In this document: piece after piece, positions 35,377 through 44,674 of the stretch
Layout of the letters: the number at the start of each line of letters is the position of its first letter
Position numbering within the stretch: position 1 is the first letter of the stretch
NCBI GenBank assembly: GCA_014874475.1
Contig: JADBJJ010000017.1
Location: 62,001 to 126,000, forward strand
Length of the DNA stretch: 64,000 bases
From: Chloroflexota bacterium
GTDB lineage: Bacteria > Chloroflexota > Anaerolineae > B4-G1 > DUEL01
Reading direction: 5' to 3'
Translations under genes and position numbers: made by a program
Notes under the pieces: generated by a model
Database searches by the model: none
What the model was told of the DNA's origin: nothing
What the model saw: the letters and a program-made list of their open reading frames with translations, nothing else

Positions 35377-36933
35377 ATGGGCGACCATATCCTTGCCATA
35401 GATGTTGGCACTCAGTCAATCCGAGCACTTCTCTTTAGTCCCCAGGGCCATCTGGTCCACAAAGTCCGTATCCCCATAGAACCCTATGTCTCCCCGCGGC
35501 CTGGCTGGGCAGAACAGAACCCCGACTACTTCTGGGAGAATCTCTGCGCGGCCTGTCGCCGTCTCTGGCAGGAATCGCCCGTCCCTAAAGACGCAGTGGC
35601 CGGCGTGGCGTTGACAACCCAGCGGGCGACAATGGTCAATGTGGACCAGGACGGTCGCCCTCTGCGCCCGGCTATCGTCTGGCTGGACGCGCGCCGCACG
35701 GAGGGGCAAAAGCCCATCGGTGGACTCTGGGGCCTGGCCTTCCGCCTGGTGGGCCTCACCGACACCGTCGCCTATTTGCAAGCAGAGGCGGAAGCGAACT
35801 GGCTCCGCACCTTCCAACCCGAAGTCTGGCAGAACACGCACAAGTACCTCTTCCTCTCCGGCTACCTGACCTATCGGCTCATCGGCCGGTTTGTGGACTC
35901 GGTGGGCTGCCAGGTCGGGTACATTCCCTTTGATTACAAACGGCTCACCTGGGCCCGGAAGTGGGACTGGAAGTGGCAGGTGGTGCCGATGGATGAGCGA
36001 ATGCTGCCGGACCTGATTCCACCGACTCAGGAGTTGGGGCGCATCACCCCCCAGGCCGCCGAAGCGACGGACATCCCGGAGGGGCTGCCCCTCATCGCTG
36101 CTGCTGCCGACAAAGCCTGCGAGGTCCTGGGGGCGGGGGCGCTGGAGCCGGAGGTCGCCTGCCTTTCCTACGGCACGACGGCAACGGTCAACACCACCAG
36201 CCGCCGCTATGTGGAAGTCATCCCCCTTATCCCCCCTTATCCCAGCGCCGTCCCCGGGGCCTACAACCTGGAAGTGCAGATTTATCGGGGCTACTGGATG
36301 GTCAGTTGGTTCCGGCAGGAGTTCGGCCTGCGGGAGGAGCAACTGGCCCAGGAGCGGGGATGTGCCCCGGAGGATTTGTTTGACGAACTGGTGGAGGCGG
36401 TGCCGCCCGGCTCTATGGGCCTGACCCTTCAGCCGTACTGGTCGCCGGGGCTGCGGCGGCCCGGGCCGGAGGCGAAAGGCGCTATCATCGGCTTCGGCGA
36501 CGTCCACACCCGGGCCCACATCTACCGGGCCATTCTGGAGGGACTGGCCTACGCCCTGCGGGAGGGGCTAGAGTGGACTCAGCGGCGACTGGGAGTTCGG
36601 ACGCGGGAGATACGGGTCTCCGGCGGTGGGTCGCAATCGGACGCGGCGATGCAAATCACGGCGGACATTTTCAACCTGCCCACCTCCCGCCCCCACATCT
36701 ACGAGACGGCAGGCCTGGGCGCGGCCATAGACGCCGCCGTCGGCCTGGGATTGCATCCCGATTTTGCGACCGCCGTCGCAGAAATGACGCGCGTCCGTCA
36801 AATCTTCTATCCCCGCCCAGAGGCGCAGGAGATGTACCAGGCGCTATACGAGCGGGTGTACCGGCGGATGTACCGGCAACTGCGACCTCTCTACGAGGAG
36901 ATCCGTCGTATCACCGGATATCCGCCCCGATAG
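35377..36933 (+). CDS. FGGY-family carbohydrate kinase
   Basis: 518 residues. [19 protein letters not shown] opens the ATPase fold, with [19 protein letters not shown] and YLTYRLIG typical of FGGY kinases. [13 protein letters not shown] and [22 protein letters not shown] are the phosphate-binding and C-terminal signatures. The substrate is unknown; the divergence from the kinase at 25132 suggests a different sugar or polyol. GGAGG precedes ATG 35377. Confidence 0.9.
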   Translation: MGDHILAIDVGTQSIRALLFSPQGHLVHKVRIPIEPYVSPRPGWAEQNPDYFWENLCAACRRLWQESPVPKDAVAGVALTTQRATMVNVDQDGRPLRPAIVWLDARRTEGQKPIGGLWGLAFRLVGLTDTVAYLQAEAEANWLRTFQPEVWQNTHKYLFLSGYLTYRLIGRFVDSVGCQVGYIPFDYKRLTWARKWDWKWQVVPMDERMLPDLIPPTQELGRITPQAAEATDIPEGLPLIAAAADKACEVLGAGALEPEVACLSYGTTATVNTTSRRYVEVIPLIPPYPSAVPGAYNLEVQIYRGYWMVSWFRQEFGLREEQLAQERGCAPEDLFDELVEAVPPGSMGLTLQPYWSPGLRRPGPEAKGAIIGFGDVHTRAHIYRAILEGLAYALREGLEWTQRRLGVRTREIRVSGGGSQSDAAMQITADIFNLPTSRPHIYETAGLGAAIDAAVGLGLHPDFATAVAEMTRVRQIFYPRPEAQEMYQALYERVYRRMYRQLRPLYEEIRRITGYPPR

Positions 36934-36977
36934 GACTTCGCCTCCTCCGCGAGACCAGAAAGTCCCCCTGCCCGGCG

Positions 36978-37514
36978 ATGCTCGAATCTCCCGCGAATTC
37001 CCTCATCGTGCTGGTTACCGGTCCCCGAGGGGTGGGGAAGAGCACCCTCTGTCTCCGCACCGTCGCCCTGGCAAAGAGCGCGGGCTACTCCTGCGCTGGT
37101 CTGCTGACATTGCGGGAAGAAGGGGACCTGCGAACCGTAGTGGATGTGCGGACTGGCGACCGTCAGTCGCTGACGGCCTCCGGGCCGACCGGCGTCCCTG
37201 TGGGCCGGTACCTCTTTGACCCCGACACTCTGGCCTGGGGGACAGCCCTCCTGGCCCGCAGCGCTCCCTGTGACCTGCTGGTGCTGGACGAACTGGGGCC
37301 ACTGGAGATGACGGGAGGCGGATGGGCAATAGGGATGGGGATCCTTCGGGAAGGTCACTTCCTCCTGGCCCTGGTCGTTGTCCGGCCCGAACTGATCACC
37401 GACGTCCTGAGACAATTCCCCGATGCCTGGGTGGTGGAAGTCACCCCGGAGAACCGGGATGACCTCCCCACCTGGCTGGCAGGCCTTCTGCCCCCTCGCT
37501 CCATTCCGGGATGA
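36978..37514 (+). CDS. THEP1-family nucleoside-triphosphatase
   Basis: 178 residues. VTGPRGVGKSTLCLRTV is the Walker A loop; LLVLDELGPLEM the Walker B with the following Glu-Leu-Gly-Pro typical of THEP1/NTPase_1. THEP1 proteins hydrolyse NTPs to NDPs in vitro; their role is unclear, and in some genomes they neighbour methyltransfer or molybdenum genes. ATG 36978 follows the FGGY kinase by 44 bases; no strong ribosome site is seen. It converges on the 37518 gene with 3 bases between. Confidence 0.85.
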   Translation: MLESPANSLIVLVTGPRGVGKSTLCLRTVALAKSAGYSCAGLLTLREEGDLRTVVDVRTGDRQSLTASGPTGVPVGRYLFDPDTLAWGTALLARSAPCDLLVLDELGPLEMTGGGWAIGMGILREGHFLLALVVVRPELITDVLRQFPDAWVVEVTPENRDDLPTWLAGLLPPRSIPG

Positions 37515-37517
37515 CTG

Positions 37518-38816
37518 CTACATCTGCTCCAGTTTTCGCCGTAGGTCCTCCGGCGTCGCAGCGATGAGCGGGATGTAGCGGGTGCCCGGGTAGTACTGCC
37601 GGAAAAAGGCCTCCAGGTCACCTGGCCACAGGCTCGGATTAATCGCGATGACCGTCTTGCTCATCAGTGCTCCGATGCCCGCGTCGTCGGCGCTGCTGCC
37701 GATAGTCCACCGGTACCGCTCCCAGACGCCACTCTCCAGGATGGCGCGCACCCATGCCGCGTTGGCATTGGGCGGCAGCAGGACATAGGTGCGGTCGTAC
37801 TGCTCCCGGGGCAGGCCCCATACTTTGAGGAGGACGGTGAGGGTCATCTGCGCCAGCGGCGCAGCGACCCCTTCGGCCAGCAAAGCGACCCGATGGTCTC
37901 CGGCCTTCTGCGGGGTAAAGTTCCAGATATAGGGCGGGCTGATATTTGCCCCTCCAGGAGTCACCCCAAGCAGGACACCGTCGGGCCCGGCGACGCGCAG
38001 CGTCGCGCCGGCCAGTGGTTGGTCGGATTGGGCTGTCACCCGGACCGTCTGCCCGACCTCCGGCGAGGTCGGTTCCGCCGTCAGTTGTATCTGGGGCGTC
38101 GAGCTGATCGCCTCCAGCACCACATCGTCCCAGTAGGCGTCGTTGTGCTTGAAGGACCAGAGAGTACGGGAGCGCAGGAAAACAGTCACCCTCTCTGACT
38201 GGGCGACCACCTCCACCGGCGGGACCTGGTGATAAGCGTTGTAGATATGGGCGCCTTTTCCCCAGACCACCGTGGGAGCGTAGGGATGGGTGCCGCCCGT
38301 GGGGTCCATCCCCACCCAGAAGGTAAAATTGCGGTCGGCGTCGTCCAGGCCCGGGGTGCCTTCTTCGGCGAAAAACTGATTATACCCCACGTGGCTCCCC
38401 TCGCTCCAGCGGGGGTCGCTCTCGTGGGGAGAGCCCCAGTGGTTGCTCCAGGCATGGGCCCAGGCGGAGAGGCGCAGACGAGTGCCAGGGGCCACCGTCA
38501 CCTGCTGAAAGAGCCCGGCATCGTGGATGCGGGAGAAGGTGAAAACCAGACAGCCCCAATTCCCGGTATGGACCCGGTTCGGTGCGGGCTGGAGCCCGCA
38601 TGGCCGTACCTCTGGCGCTGCCCAGCCAACGCCATTCTGCGGGTCATGCTCTACCGGCAGGCCGTGCAGATACCACACTCTCCAGCCCTCGGGGCAAGCC
38701 ATTTCCCCTGCCTCCCGCTCGTAGGGCATGCCCCCCACCGGATAGACAACGCACTGACGGTGTGTGCCTTCCCATCCCCGCTCAAAATCGCCGTTGTGCA
38801 ATAAATTGGGCGCCAT
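37518..38816 (-). CDS. Large protein with carbohydrate-binding-like N-terminus, function unknown
   Basis: 432 residues and no signal peptide. Residues 1-235 form a beta-rich, CBM-like domain starting NLLHNGDFERGW, with PNRVHTGNWGCLVF, LRLSAWAHAWSNHWG and TVWGK-type stretches and DAYWDDVVLEAI at its end, the usual close of such jelly-roll domains. An Ig-like part follows (about 245-335), then about 95 residues ending in KLEQM that read like an alpha/beta domain (YVLLPPNANAAWVRAILE). No enzyme signature is recognised. AAAGGGGG precedes the ATG. Confidence 0.65.
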   Translation of the reverse strand: MAPNLLHNGDFERGWEGTHRQCVVYPVGGMPYEREAGEMACPEGWRVWYLHGLPVEHDPQNGVGWAAPEVRPCGLQPAPNRVHTGNWGCLVFTFSRIHDAGLFQQVTVAPGTRLRLSAWAHAWSNHWGSPHESDPRWSEGSHVGYNQFFAEEGTPGLDDADRNFTFWVGMDPTGGTHPYAPTVVWGKGAHIYNAYHQVPPVEVVAQSERVTVFLRSRTLWSFKHNDAYWDDVVLEAISSTPQIQLTAEPTSPEVGQTVRVTAQSDQPLAGATLRVAGPDGVLLGVTPGGANISPPYIWNFTPQKAGDHRVALLAEGVAAPLAQMTLTVLLKVWGLPREQYDRTYVLLPPNANAAWVRAILESGVWERYRWTIGSSADDAGIGALMSKTVIAINPSLWPGDLEAFFRQYYPGTRYIPLIAATPEDLRRKLEQM

Positions 38817-39020
38817 AGTATCCCCCTTTAGAAATAGACGCGGATTTACCGATAACGGTCACTACCGGCAGAGTTGTTGCATCCTGAAAGTCGCACCGGG
38901 CAACACCCTTTTCGGGCGGCGCGTGGACCCTACCTCCCCACCTGGATAAAGGGACGATAGCAGCAAAGCCAACGCAGACGCAAGAACGTCGCCGTTACGG
39001 ACGACTCCGCACCGATCGCC
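38817..39020. other. 200-base gap without recognised features
   Basis: Upstream of the 38816 start and downstream of the NYN gene. No clear gene, terminator or palindrome was found. Confidence 0.4.
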
Positions 39021-39482
39021 CTATTTCCGCCTTCGGAAAAGGTCCAGCCACTCCCGAATCTCGTCCTCGGACATCTGCGGAGCCCGCTTTTCCTGTGGAG
39101 CCGGGGGTGGACTCCGCATAGCGGCGGCGAACTCTTCCGAGGAGACCACCCGCGCGCCAGCCTGCCGGGCTATGCGCTGGATTTCGCGGTCGGATGACAC
39201 GACGATCCAGCCAGCGGGGTCGCGGGCCTTCCGCAGCCGCTCCTGAATGATGTCATCGGCGCGGCGGCCCGCGGGAGCAAAGAGGACCTCCACCTCGGGC
39301 GCGCTCCGGGCCCTGGCGCGCCCCCCGACGATGCCCGCATCAAAAACCACTGTCGCCCGCCGCCGATGACGCCGGCAGTATTGCTGTATCCGGCGCACCA
39401 GTTCCGCTTCGTCATCTGGGTCCGCCAGGCTGAGCCCTGCAGTCTTGCCGATCAGATTGTGGCCATCAATCAGAAAAGGCAT
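39021..39482 (-). CDS. NYN-domain (YacP/PIN-like) ribonuclease-type protein
   Basis: 153 residues. FLIDGHNLIGK gives the first catalytic Asp, ATVVFDAGIVGG a second, RRADDIIQERL and IVVSSDREIQRIAR further acidic residues typical of the NYN/PIN fold used for RNA cleavage. Its C-terminal tail is basic. ATG 39482 is chosen on the family start. An acyl carrier protein gene lies 10 bases upstream on the same strand. Confidence 0.85.
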   Translation of the reverse strand: MPFLIDGHNLIGKTAGLSLADPDDEAELVRRIQQYCRRHRRRATVVFDAGIVGGRARARSAPEVEVLFAPAGRRADDIIQERLRKARDPAGWIVVSSDREIQRIARQAGARVVSSEEFAAAMRSPPPAPQEKRAPQMSEDEIREWLDLFRRRK

Positions 39483-39492
39483 AATTGCAGAT

Positions 39493-39741
39493 TCAGGTGC
39501 GCTTGGCCTCAAGGGCTTCAGCGTAAAGGCGATAAGCATCTCCGACGGTGCGGACCTGCCAGGCCGCCTCTATCGGGATCAGGATTCCCTTTTCCTCCAG
39601 ACTGAGCATCATCTCCACCAACTGGATAGAATCGGCCATCAGGTCCTCCACGAACGATGCCTCCGGCGAGACCTTAGACTCGTCCACGTCCAGTTCTTCT
39701 GCCACAATGCGGCGGAACTCCTCAAAGGTAATCCTGGGCAT
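39493..39741 (-). CDS. Stand-alone acyl carrier protein
   Basis: 82 residues of four-helix ACP. The motif LMADSIQLVEMM contains the DS-I/L site where 4'-phosphopantetheine is attached to Ser. It is not next to fatty-acid synthesis genes, so it may serve a specialised acyl transfer, perhaps with the neighbouring GNAT-like protein at 39809. AGGAGG precedes the ATG. Confidence 0.9.
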   Translation of the reverse strand: MPRITFEEFRRIVAEELDVDESKVSPEASFVEDLMADSIQLVEMMLSLEEKGILIPIEAAWQVRTVGDAYRLYAEALEAKRT

Positions 39742-39808
39742 TGGGACCTCCTGAAGTGAGACGAGTGCACAATGATTACGAGAGTGGATCCTCCGTCTCT
39801 TGCTTTTT

Positions 39809-40942
39809 TCAAACCAGCGATTGTTGATACACCCGGAAGTGTTTGTACCGTTCGGCTCCCCACCGATGGGCGACCAGGTTCATCATCAGGTTGTACTCCC
39901 CCGTGACAGACCCATCCAGCCAGGCGTATCCCCGCCGGATAAATCCCCGAATCACACCCAGATACAACACCGCATCTATGCCTCGCATCCGGTACCGGTC
40001 CAGCACTCCCATCAGTTTGAAGGATGCCACATCAATCTGGCGGATCAGGCTGCGCACCCGTATCCAGTTGAACGGAAACAGGCGCCCGTTCAGGTGAATG
40101 AGGACCCGGTTGATGTCTGGAATGGCTATTCCGAAACCCACCGGTTCCCCGTCAATTTCCGCGATGAGCGCCATCTGCGGGTCTATCAGAGAGCGCAGCG
40201 AGTTCGCCATCGGGATGAAATCTTCCTCTGCCATCGGGATGTAATCCGGGAAATGCTTTAGGGTTTCGTTGAACAGATACCAGACTACCCGCACCTCCCG
40301 GTCCCAGTCGTCCAGGCGAATAGAGCGGAGGGTGACCCGGTTGACCCGCTGGGCAGCCTCCGCCACGTGGAGAATCTCCTGAGGCACATGCTCCAGATTT
40401 TCGCCAATCTGGTGCCGGAAGATGCGATAGGCGTAGAAATCGGCATGTTTCTCCATACCGTACTGCTCCAGGAAGCGGGCGTAGTACGGTGGATTGTGGG
40501 ATTGGAGCATCACTGGGGGGCAGTCGGCCCCGGCAATGAGGACGCCTCCGTGGTCGGACTGGGTGAAGTTCATCGGGCCGCGCATCACTGTGGCCCCCCG
40601 CTCCCGGAGCCAGTCCCGGGCTGCATCCAGCAAGGCAGTAGCAACGGAGTCATCCTCCACCACCTCAAAGAAGCCGAAGCCTCCCACTGCCTCGCCCCGG
40701 TACTCATTGGCGCGGTGGTCCACAAATGCCACAATAGTTCCCACCACCTCCCGCCCCACCCGGGCCAGCAGACGGAGGACGTCGGCGTGGCGGAAAAAGG
40801 GACTGCGCTCAGGGTCCAGACGCTTCATCTGGTCGGAAATCAGGGGCGGCACCCAGTTCCGGTCCCCGCGATAGACCCGCCAGGGGAAGCGGACAAAGGC
40901 TTCCAGGTCACGACGACTCCGGACCGGCTCAACGGTCACCAT
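39809..40942 (-). CDS. GNAT-like N-acyltransferase (YghO type)
   Basis: 377 residues. FVRFPWRVYRGDRNWVPPLI and FRHADVLRLLARVGREVVGTIVAFVDHRANE open a GNAT-like domain; RGPMNFTQSDHGGVLIAG and YYARFLEQYGMEKHADFYAYRI follow. A second GNAT-like half (about 190-370) contains ALIAEIDGEPVGFGIAIPDIN and GVIRGFIRRGYAWLDGSVTGE. The family is usually called hypothetical or N-acetyltransferase YghO. The ACP next to it suggests an acyl-ACP donor, which is an inference. Good GGAGGTG ribosome site. Confidence 0.75.
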   Translation of the reverse strand: MVTVEPVRSRRDLEAFVRFPWRVYRGDRNWVPPLISDQMKRLDPERSPFFRHADVLRLLARVGREVVGTIVAFVDHRANEYRGEAVGGFGFFEVVEDDSVATALLDAARDWLRERGATVMRGPMNFTQSDHGGVLIAGADCPPVMLQSHNPPYYARFLEQYGMEKHADFYAYRIFRHQIGENLEHVPQEILHVAEAAQRVNRVTLRSIRLDDWDREVRVVWYLFNETLKHFPDYIPMAEEDFIPMANSLRSLIDPQMALIAEIDGEPVGFGIAIPDINRVLIHLNGRLFPFNWIRVRSLIRQIDVASFKLMGVLDRYRMRGIDAVLYLGVIRGFIRRGYAWLDGSVTGEYNLMMNLVAHRWGAERYKHFRVYQQSLV

Positions 40943-40960
40943 ACCCTCACCTCCAGTGGT

Positions 40961-40989
40961 ACTATGCCACTAAAAAGAGAATTTGTCAA
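40961..40989 (-). promoter_or_regulatory. Promoter for minus-strand GNAT/ACP/NYN group
   Basis: TTGACA (40989-40984), 17-base spacer, CATAGT (40966-40961) on the minus strand. The -10 is overlapped by AGTGG...CCACT (40955-40971), a possible operator. Confidence 0.5.
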
Positions 40990-41004
40990 ATTCGGACCGC
41001 GGGC

Positions 41005-41045
41005 GACCGACCGCGGACGATGGTGGTCCGTGGTCGGTGGTCAGA
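41005..41045. repeat. GACC/GGTC-rich low-complexity repeat
   Basis: GACCGACCGCGGACGATGGTGGTCCGTGGTCGG-like text, same class as 1650-1735. Confidence 0.4.
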
Positions 41046-41074
41046 TTGTGGGAACGGCAGCCCTGTGCTACAAT
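41046..41074 (+). promoter_or_regulatory. Promoter for CAP gene, predicted leaderless
   Basis: TTGTGG (41046-41051), 17-base spacer, TACAAT (41069-41074). Only 6 bases separate the -10 from ATG 41081, so transcription is predicted to begin at or near the A of ATG. No Shine-Dalgarno sequence is present. Confidence 0.55.
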
Positions 41075-41080
41075 ATTTCT

Positions 41081-42208
41081 ATGCCACTGATGTCTGCTCT
41101 AAAGCGATTCATCTGGATACTGGGCGTTCTCTGGGGGCTGGTTCTGGTTGTCGGCCGCGCCGGTGCTCAGCAGGAGAGTCCGGCGATGGAGTTCTATGCG
41201 CGGGTTAACGAGGCCCGGTTGGATAACGGCCTCCCTCCCTACGGCTGGTCCGACCTGCTGGCCGCTGCTGCGCAGCGGCACGCCAGCGATCTGGCGGCTC
41301 ACCGCCTGGCTTCCCACACCGGCTCCGATGGCTCCACCCCCCGCCAGCGCATCGCTGAGGCGGGCTATGCTGCATGGGGCAACGGCGCGGTCGTCGGGGA
41401 GAACTTCTGGACCGGATACGGGGATGTTCAGGATGCGCTGGAATGGTTTATGGCAGACCCGCCCCATCGGGAGAATATCCTCAGCAGCCGCTACCGGGAA
41501 ATCGGCATCGGCGTCGCGACGGATAGCGACGGGCGGGTCTATTACGTTCTGGATTTCGGTGCGCGGCCCAATGTTCTTTTTATTTTCATCAATGACGGCG
41601 CCCCCACAACAGAGTCCCCCCAGGTCGCCATCCGATTGACTAACGAGGAAGCGTATCCCCAGGGGGAGGGGAGCGGTTATATGGGCCGCGCCATAGAAGT
41701 GCGCCTGAGCAACACGCCGGATTTCAGTGGGGTAGCCTGGCAATCGTGGGAACGGCTGCTGCCGTGGACCCTTCCCGCCGAGCCAGGGGAGCACTGGGTG
41801 TACGTGCAATTTCGGGATGGGGCCGGACGGACGGCGGGCTCTGCTGATAGCATCCTTCTGGTGCTGCCTGGAGTATCTCCTATCCCGCCCACTCCCACTG
41901 AGACGCCAGCCCCGCCGCCTACCTTCACGCCACCCCCCGCGCCATCCCCATCCCCCACACCGCTACCGCCAACAGAGATTCCCACCCCATCCCCGTCGCC
42001 GACTCCCGGCGAGATGCTCTCCCCATCTCCGCCGCTCCCGACTATCCCCCGTGCTGCGACCCGGACTCCGTTTCCCACCTGGACGCCCCTGCCCACCATC
42101 CCTGCCCGGGCAGGGGGCGGTTCGGACCGCCTGCTGGGGCTCCTCTTCGGTCTTGAGGGGTTCGCCATCATTCTGGGCATCTATCTGGCTCTGCGACGGC
42201 GGACTTAG
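41081..42208 (+). CDS. Secreted CAP (SCP/PR1) domain protein with C-terminal membrane anchor
   Basis: 375 residues. The signal peptide (about 1-28) is followed by a CAP domain (about 35-165) with VNEARLDNGLPPYGWSDLLAAAAQRHASDLA, HTGSDGSTPRQRI, GENFWTGYGD and PPHRENILSSRYREIGIGVA, which carry the conserved His and Glu residues. A beta domain, a Pro/Thr-rich linker (about 270-345) and a C-terminal helix LLFGLEGFAIILGIYLAL with RRRT anchor it to the membrane. CAP functions in bacteria are unclear; surface exposure is probable. Confidence 0.9.
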   Translation: MPLMSALKRFIWILGVLWGLVLVVGRAGAQQESPAMEFYARVNEARLDNGLPPYGWSDLLAAAAQRHASDLAAHRLASHTGSDGSTPRQRIAEAGYAAWGNGAVVGENFWTGYGDVQDALEWFMADPPHRENILSSRYREIGIGVATDSDGRVYYVLDFGARPNVLFIFINDGAPTTESPQVAIRLTNEEAYPQGEGSGYMGRAIEVRLSNTPDFSGVAWQSWERLLPWTLPAEPGEHWVYVQFRDGAGRTAGSADSILLVLPGVSPIPPTPTETPAPPPTFTPPPAPSPSPTPLPPTEIPTPSPSPTPGEMLSPSPPLPTIPRAATRTPFPTWTPLPTIPARAGGGSDRLLGLLFGLEGFAIILGIYLALRRRT

Positions 42209-42513
42209 TGGTTCATCCGGTAAATCCGTGGGAGAATCCTGCCGCTTCCTGGGGCTCTTCCCAGGGCGTCATTGCGAGCCTCCGAAGGGGCGAAGCCATT
42301 CCCGGGAACGATTGTAGGATTGCTTCGGGCGCTCTGCGCCCCGAATGAACGTGCCAGGCACTTCAGCAAGTGTCTGGCACGTTACTATCCGGAGACTGGT
42401 GGCCAGGTGGAATCTTTCGCTTCGTGCCTCCACCAATTTCTTCCTGTGGGAATGGGCTTTGCGTGATAGGGAACTTGCAAGTAACGGGAGTGACCGGTCG
42501 CGGCAGAGGGCAT
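42209..42513. repeat. Gap with two dispersed repeats
   Basis: 42267-42345 contains CGTCATTGCGAGCC...CGAAGCC...GGATTGCTTCG, a repeat phrase common in many bacteria. 42348-42383 is a 16-bp near-perfect palindrome AACGTGCCAGGCACTT / AAGTGTCTGGCACGTT; a shorter relative follows selB at 47850-47874. No gene was seen. Confidence 0.6.
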
Positions 42514-44250
42514 CTACGCCGCCGGAGCCAGCGGTAGAGTAAAACTGAAGACGCTCCCCTCGCCGGGAATCCCCGAACTCTCCACCCCGATCTCTCCACC
42601 CATCTTCTCCACAATGCGGCGAACGATGGAGAGTCCCAACCCGTGGCCGGTGGCCCTCTGGGTTCCCAGTCGCTCAAACGGTTGGAAGAGACGGCCCTGC
42701 TCCTCCGCCGTCAGTCCGGAGCCGTTATCCCGGACCCAGAAGCGGACCTGGCCCCCCTCCGCTGTGGCGCCCAGTTCCACGCGCGGGGGATGCCCACCGT
42801 ACTTCACCGCGTTGCTGATATAGTTGGCCCAGACCTCCTCCACCCATGAGGGATAGCCCAGGGCAACCGGCCAGGCCGGCGGCACGAGAACCTCTGCCCC
42901 TGCATCCTGAATGACCAGCGCCATCCGGTCCATTACAGTAGTGACGATTACAGCCATATTCAGCGGTTGCATCTGGATCCCGGTTCGGTTCAATCCAAAC
43001 AGCAGCATTAACTCCTCAATGATGCGCTCCATCCGGCGAGCGACGCGGATGATATTCCGAACGGAGATACGCCTTGCCTCTTCGGAGAGGATGGTAGACT
43101 CATCATCCAGCAACTCAGCAAACCCCCGGATCGTCGCCAGGGGACTCCTGAGGTCATGCGCCACGGTGTGCCCAAAGGCGTCCAGTTCGTCGGCGCGGGC
43201 CTGCAATTCCCGATTGGCCTGCTGCAGCGCCTCTTCGGCCCGTACCCGTTCGGTGATGTCCCGCAGCAGGATCAGTTGGCCCCCATAATCCCGATGTCCG
43301 TCGGTGAGCGGAGACGACTGGATTTCCAGTGTGTGATCGCCACCCTGAGTACTTCGGTGAATGCGGGTTTCCGGTGGGATGCGCTCAACCCCTGAACACT
43401 CCGGAAGCACGGAAGCCAGGGACTGGCCTGCAACCTCTGCGCCTAGGCCCAACACCCGGCGCGCAGCGGGATTGAGGTCTATCAGCCGCCCCCCCGCATC
43501 CACGACGACCACCCCTTCCTGCATCTGCTCTATCATCGTCGCCCGAGCAATCGGGATCAGGTCCAGAAGACGATAGCGAAAAATGGCCACCGCAAACGCA
43601 ACCCCGGCAAAAGCAAAGGCCAGAGGGGTGTAATCTTTCTGCAGTCCAGGGATAAGCCGGAAGATGTAGATAATATTGAAGACCAGGGGAAACAGGGCAC
43701 CCGCAATGATCCATACGGATTGCTGGCGATAGGGATAGAGGGCAAAGGTCTGAGTCCCGATGATCAGGACGGCGCCGGCGATGAGCAGCAGATAGGAGTA
43801 AGACATATGGATCCAGAACCAGGGGCCGTAGGAGACGCTAATGGTCAGCATACCGCCAACGGGCTGGAACGTGTAGGTGTCCCACAATAGATGGTGGCGA
43901 AGGTTGGTCTGAGCGAGGAGGAATGTCACCGCCGGGATCACCATAAGTGGCCAGAAATTTCGGGGGGCCAGCCAGGACGTCTTCCCGGTATACTGCAAGG
44001 CGAAAGCCAGCCAGGTCAGAGGGACAGCAATGATGAAGAGGTAGTCCAGTTGGGCCCAGAACAGGGTGCCGGCCTCTGTGGGCCACACCAATTCCAGGGT
44101 GTTTCCGATCAGGAATCCAGAAACCGAGAGCATATATAGCCCCAGCGCGGACGCGCCAGGGACATAGCAATGGCGAAGGGCGTATCCGGCAATCGCCAGA
44201 GAAATGATTGCCCCTGTAGGCGCCAGAGCAACAAAAAGAATGTATTGCAA
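42514..44250 (-). CDS. Sensor histidine kinase with 7TM N-terminal domain and PAS domain
   Basis: 578 residues. About seven membrane helices (1-220, starting with the HisKA_7TM type sequence and ending near FRYRLLDLIPIARA), a PAS domain (about 230-340), a HisKA helix with the phospho-acceptor in FGHTVAHDLRSPLATIRGFAELL and a HATPase_c domain with NYISNAVKYGG (N box), VRDNGSGL (G1) and GHGLGLSIVRRIVEKMGG (G2). It senses an unknown signal through the 7TM domain. No response regulator is adjacent (orphan). AAGGAG lies 10 bases before the ATG. Confidence 0.93.
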   Translation of the reverse strand: MQYILFVALAPTGAIISLAIAGYALRHCYVPGASALGLYMLSVSGFLIGNTLELVWPTEAGTLFWAQLDYLFIIAVPLTWLAFALQYTGKTSWLAPRNFWPLMVIPAVTFLLAQTNLRHHLLWDTYTFQPVGGMLTISVSYGPWFWIHMSYSYLLLIAGAVLIIGTQTFALYPYRQQSVWIIAGALFPLVFNIIYIFRLIPGLQKDYTPLAFAFAGVAFAVAIFRYRLLDLIPIARATMIEQMQEGVVVVDAGGRLIDLNPAARRVLGLGAEVAGQSLASVLPECSGVERIPPETRIHRSTQGGDHTLEIQSSPLTDGHRDYGGQLILLRDITERVRAEEALQQANRELQARADELDAFGHTVAHDLRSPLATIRGFAELLDDESTILSEEARRISVRNIIRVARRMERIIEELMLLFGLNRTGIQMQPLNMAVIVTTVMDRMALVIQDAGAEVLVPPAWPVALGYPSWVEEVWANYISNAVKYGGHPPRVELGATAEGGQVRFWVRDNGSGLTAEEQGRLFQPFERLGTQRATGHGLGLSIVRRIVEKMGGEIGVESSGIPGEGSVFSFTLPLAPAA

Positions 44251-44267
44251 TTCGCTCCTTCAATTCA

Positions 44268-44295
44268 ATTATATCCGAACTCCATGAAAAGACAA
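44268..44295 (-). promoter_or_regulatory. Promoter for histidine kinase
   Basis: Minus strand TTGTCT (44295-44290), 16-base spacer, TATAAT (44273-44268), about 18 bases before the start codon. Confidence 0.6.
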
Positions 44296-44495
44296 GAGAG
44301 GCCCGTCCCGAAAAGCCTCTTCCCAATGTTTCAGACACCCTTTTTACCGTCGGGGGACCAACGGCCAGCCATCATACCGTTTGCAACTCCACGCGGTTCT
44401 ATAGGCTACCCGGTGCCAGGGTAAACGGGCCTGCGAGCCTCTTTACCCCACGCCCGGACCCCCGCTGGATGAGGGCAACGTCAAGCGCTCTATCA

Positions 44496-44523
44496 TTGCC
44501 CCGCTCGGGGACTGTGTTATAAT
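44496..44523 (+). promoter_or_regulatory. Promoter for coiled-coil gene
   Basis: TTGCCC (44496-44501), 16-base spacer, TATAAT (44518-44523). The rest of the 44296-44495 gap shows no gene. Confidence 0.55.
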
Positions 44524-44674
44524 ATCTCCAACTCTGAGGGGGCTGTTGTGGCGGAACAGGTGTCGCGGCTTAACAAATGATTCCGGCAGTAGCCTGCGGG
44601 CTGGATTTGCCTCCTCACTTCTCTTATCCCCGTCCTTTTTGGAACAGCAACCAAACTTTGAGGGGAGCCTCCAT

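Noticed and set aside
40367-41080. Extension of the CAP-domain frame back to 40367
   Set aside because: It runs antisense through the GNAT-like gene; ATG 41081 begins a clear signal peptide.
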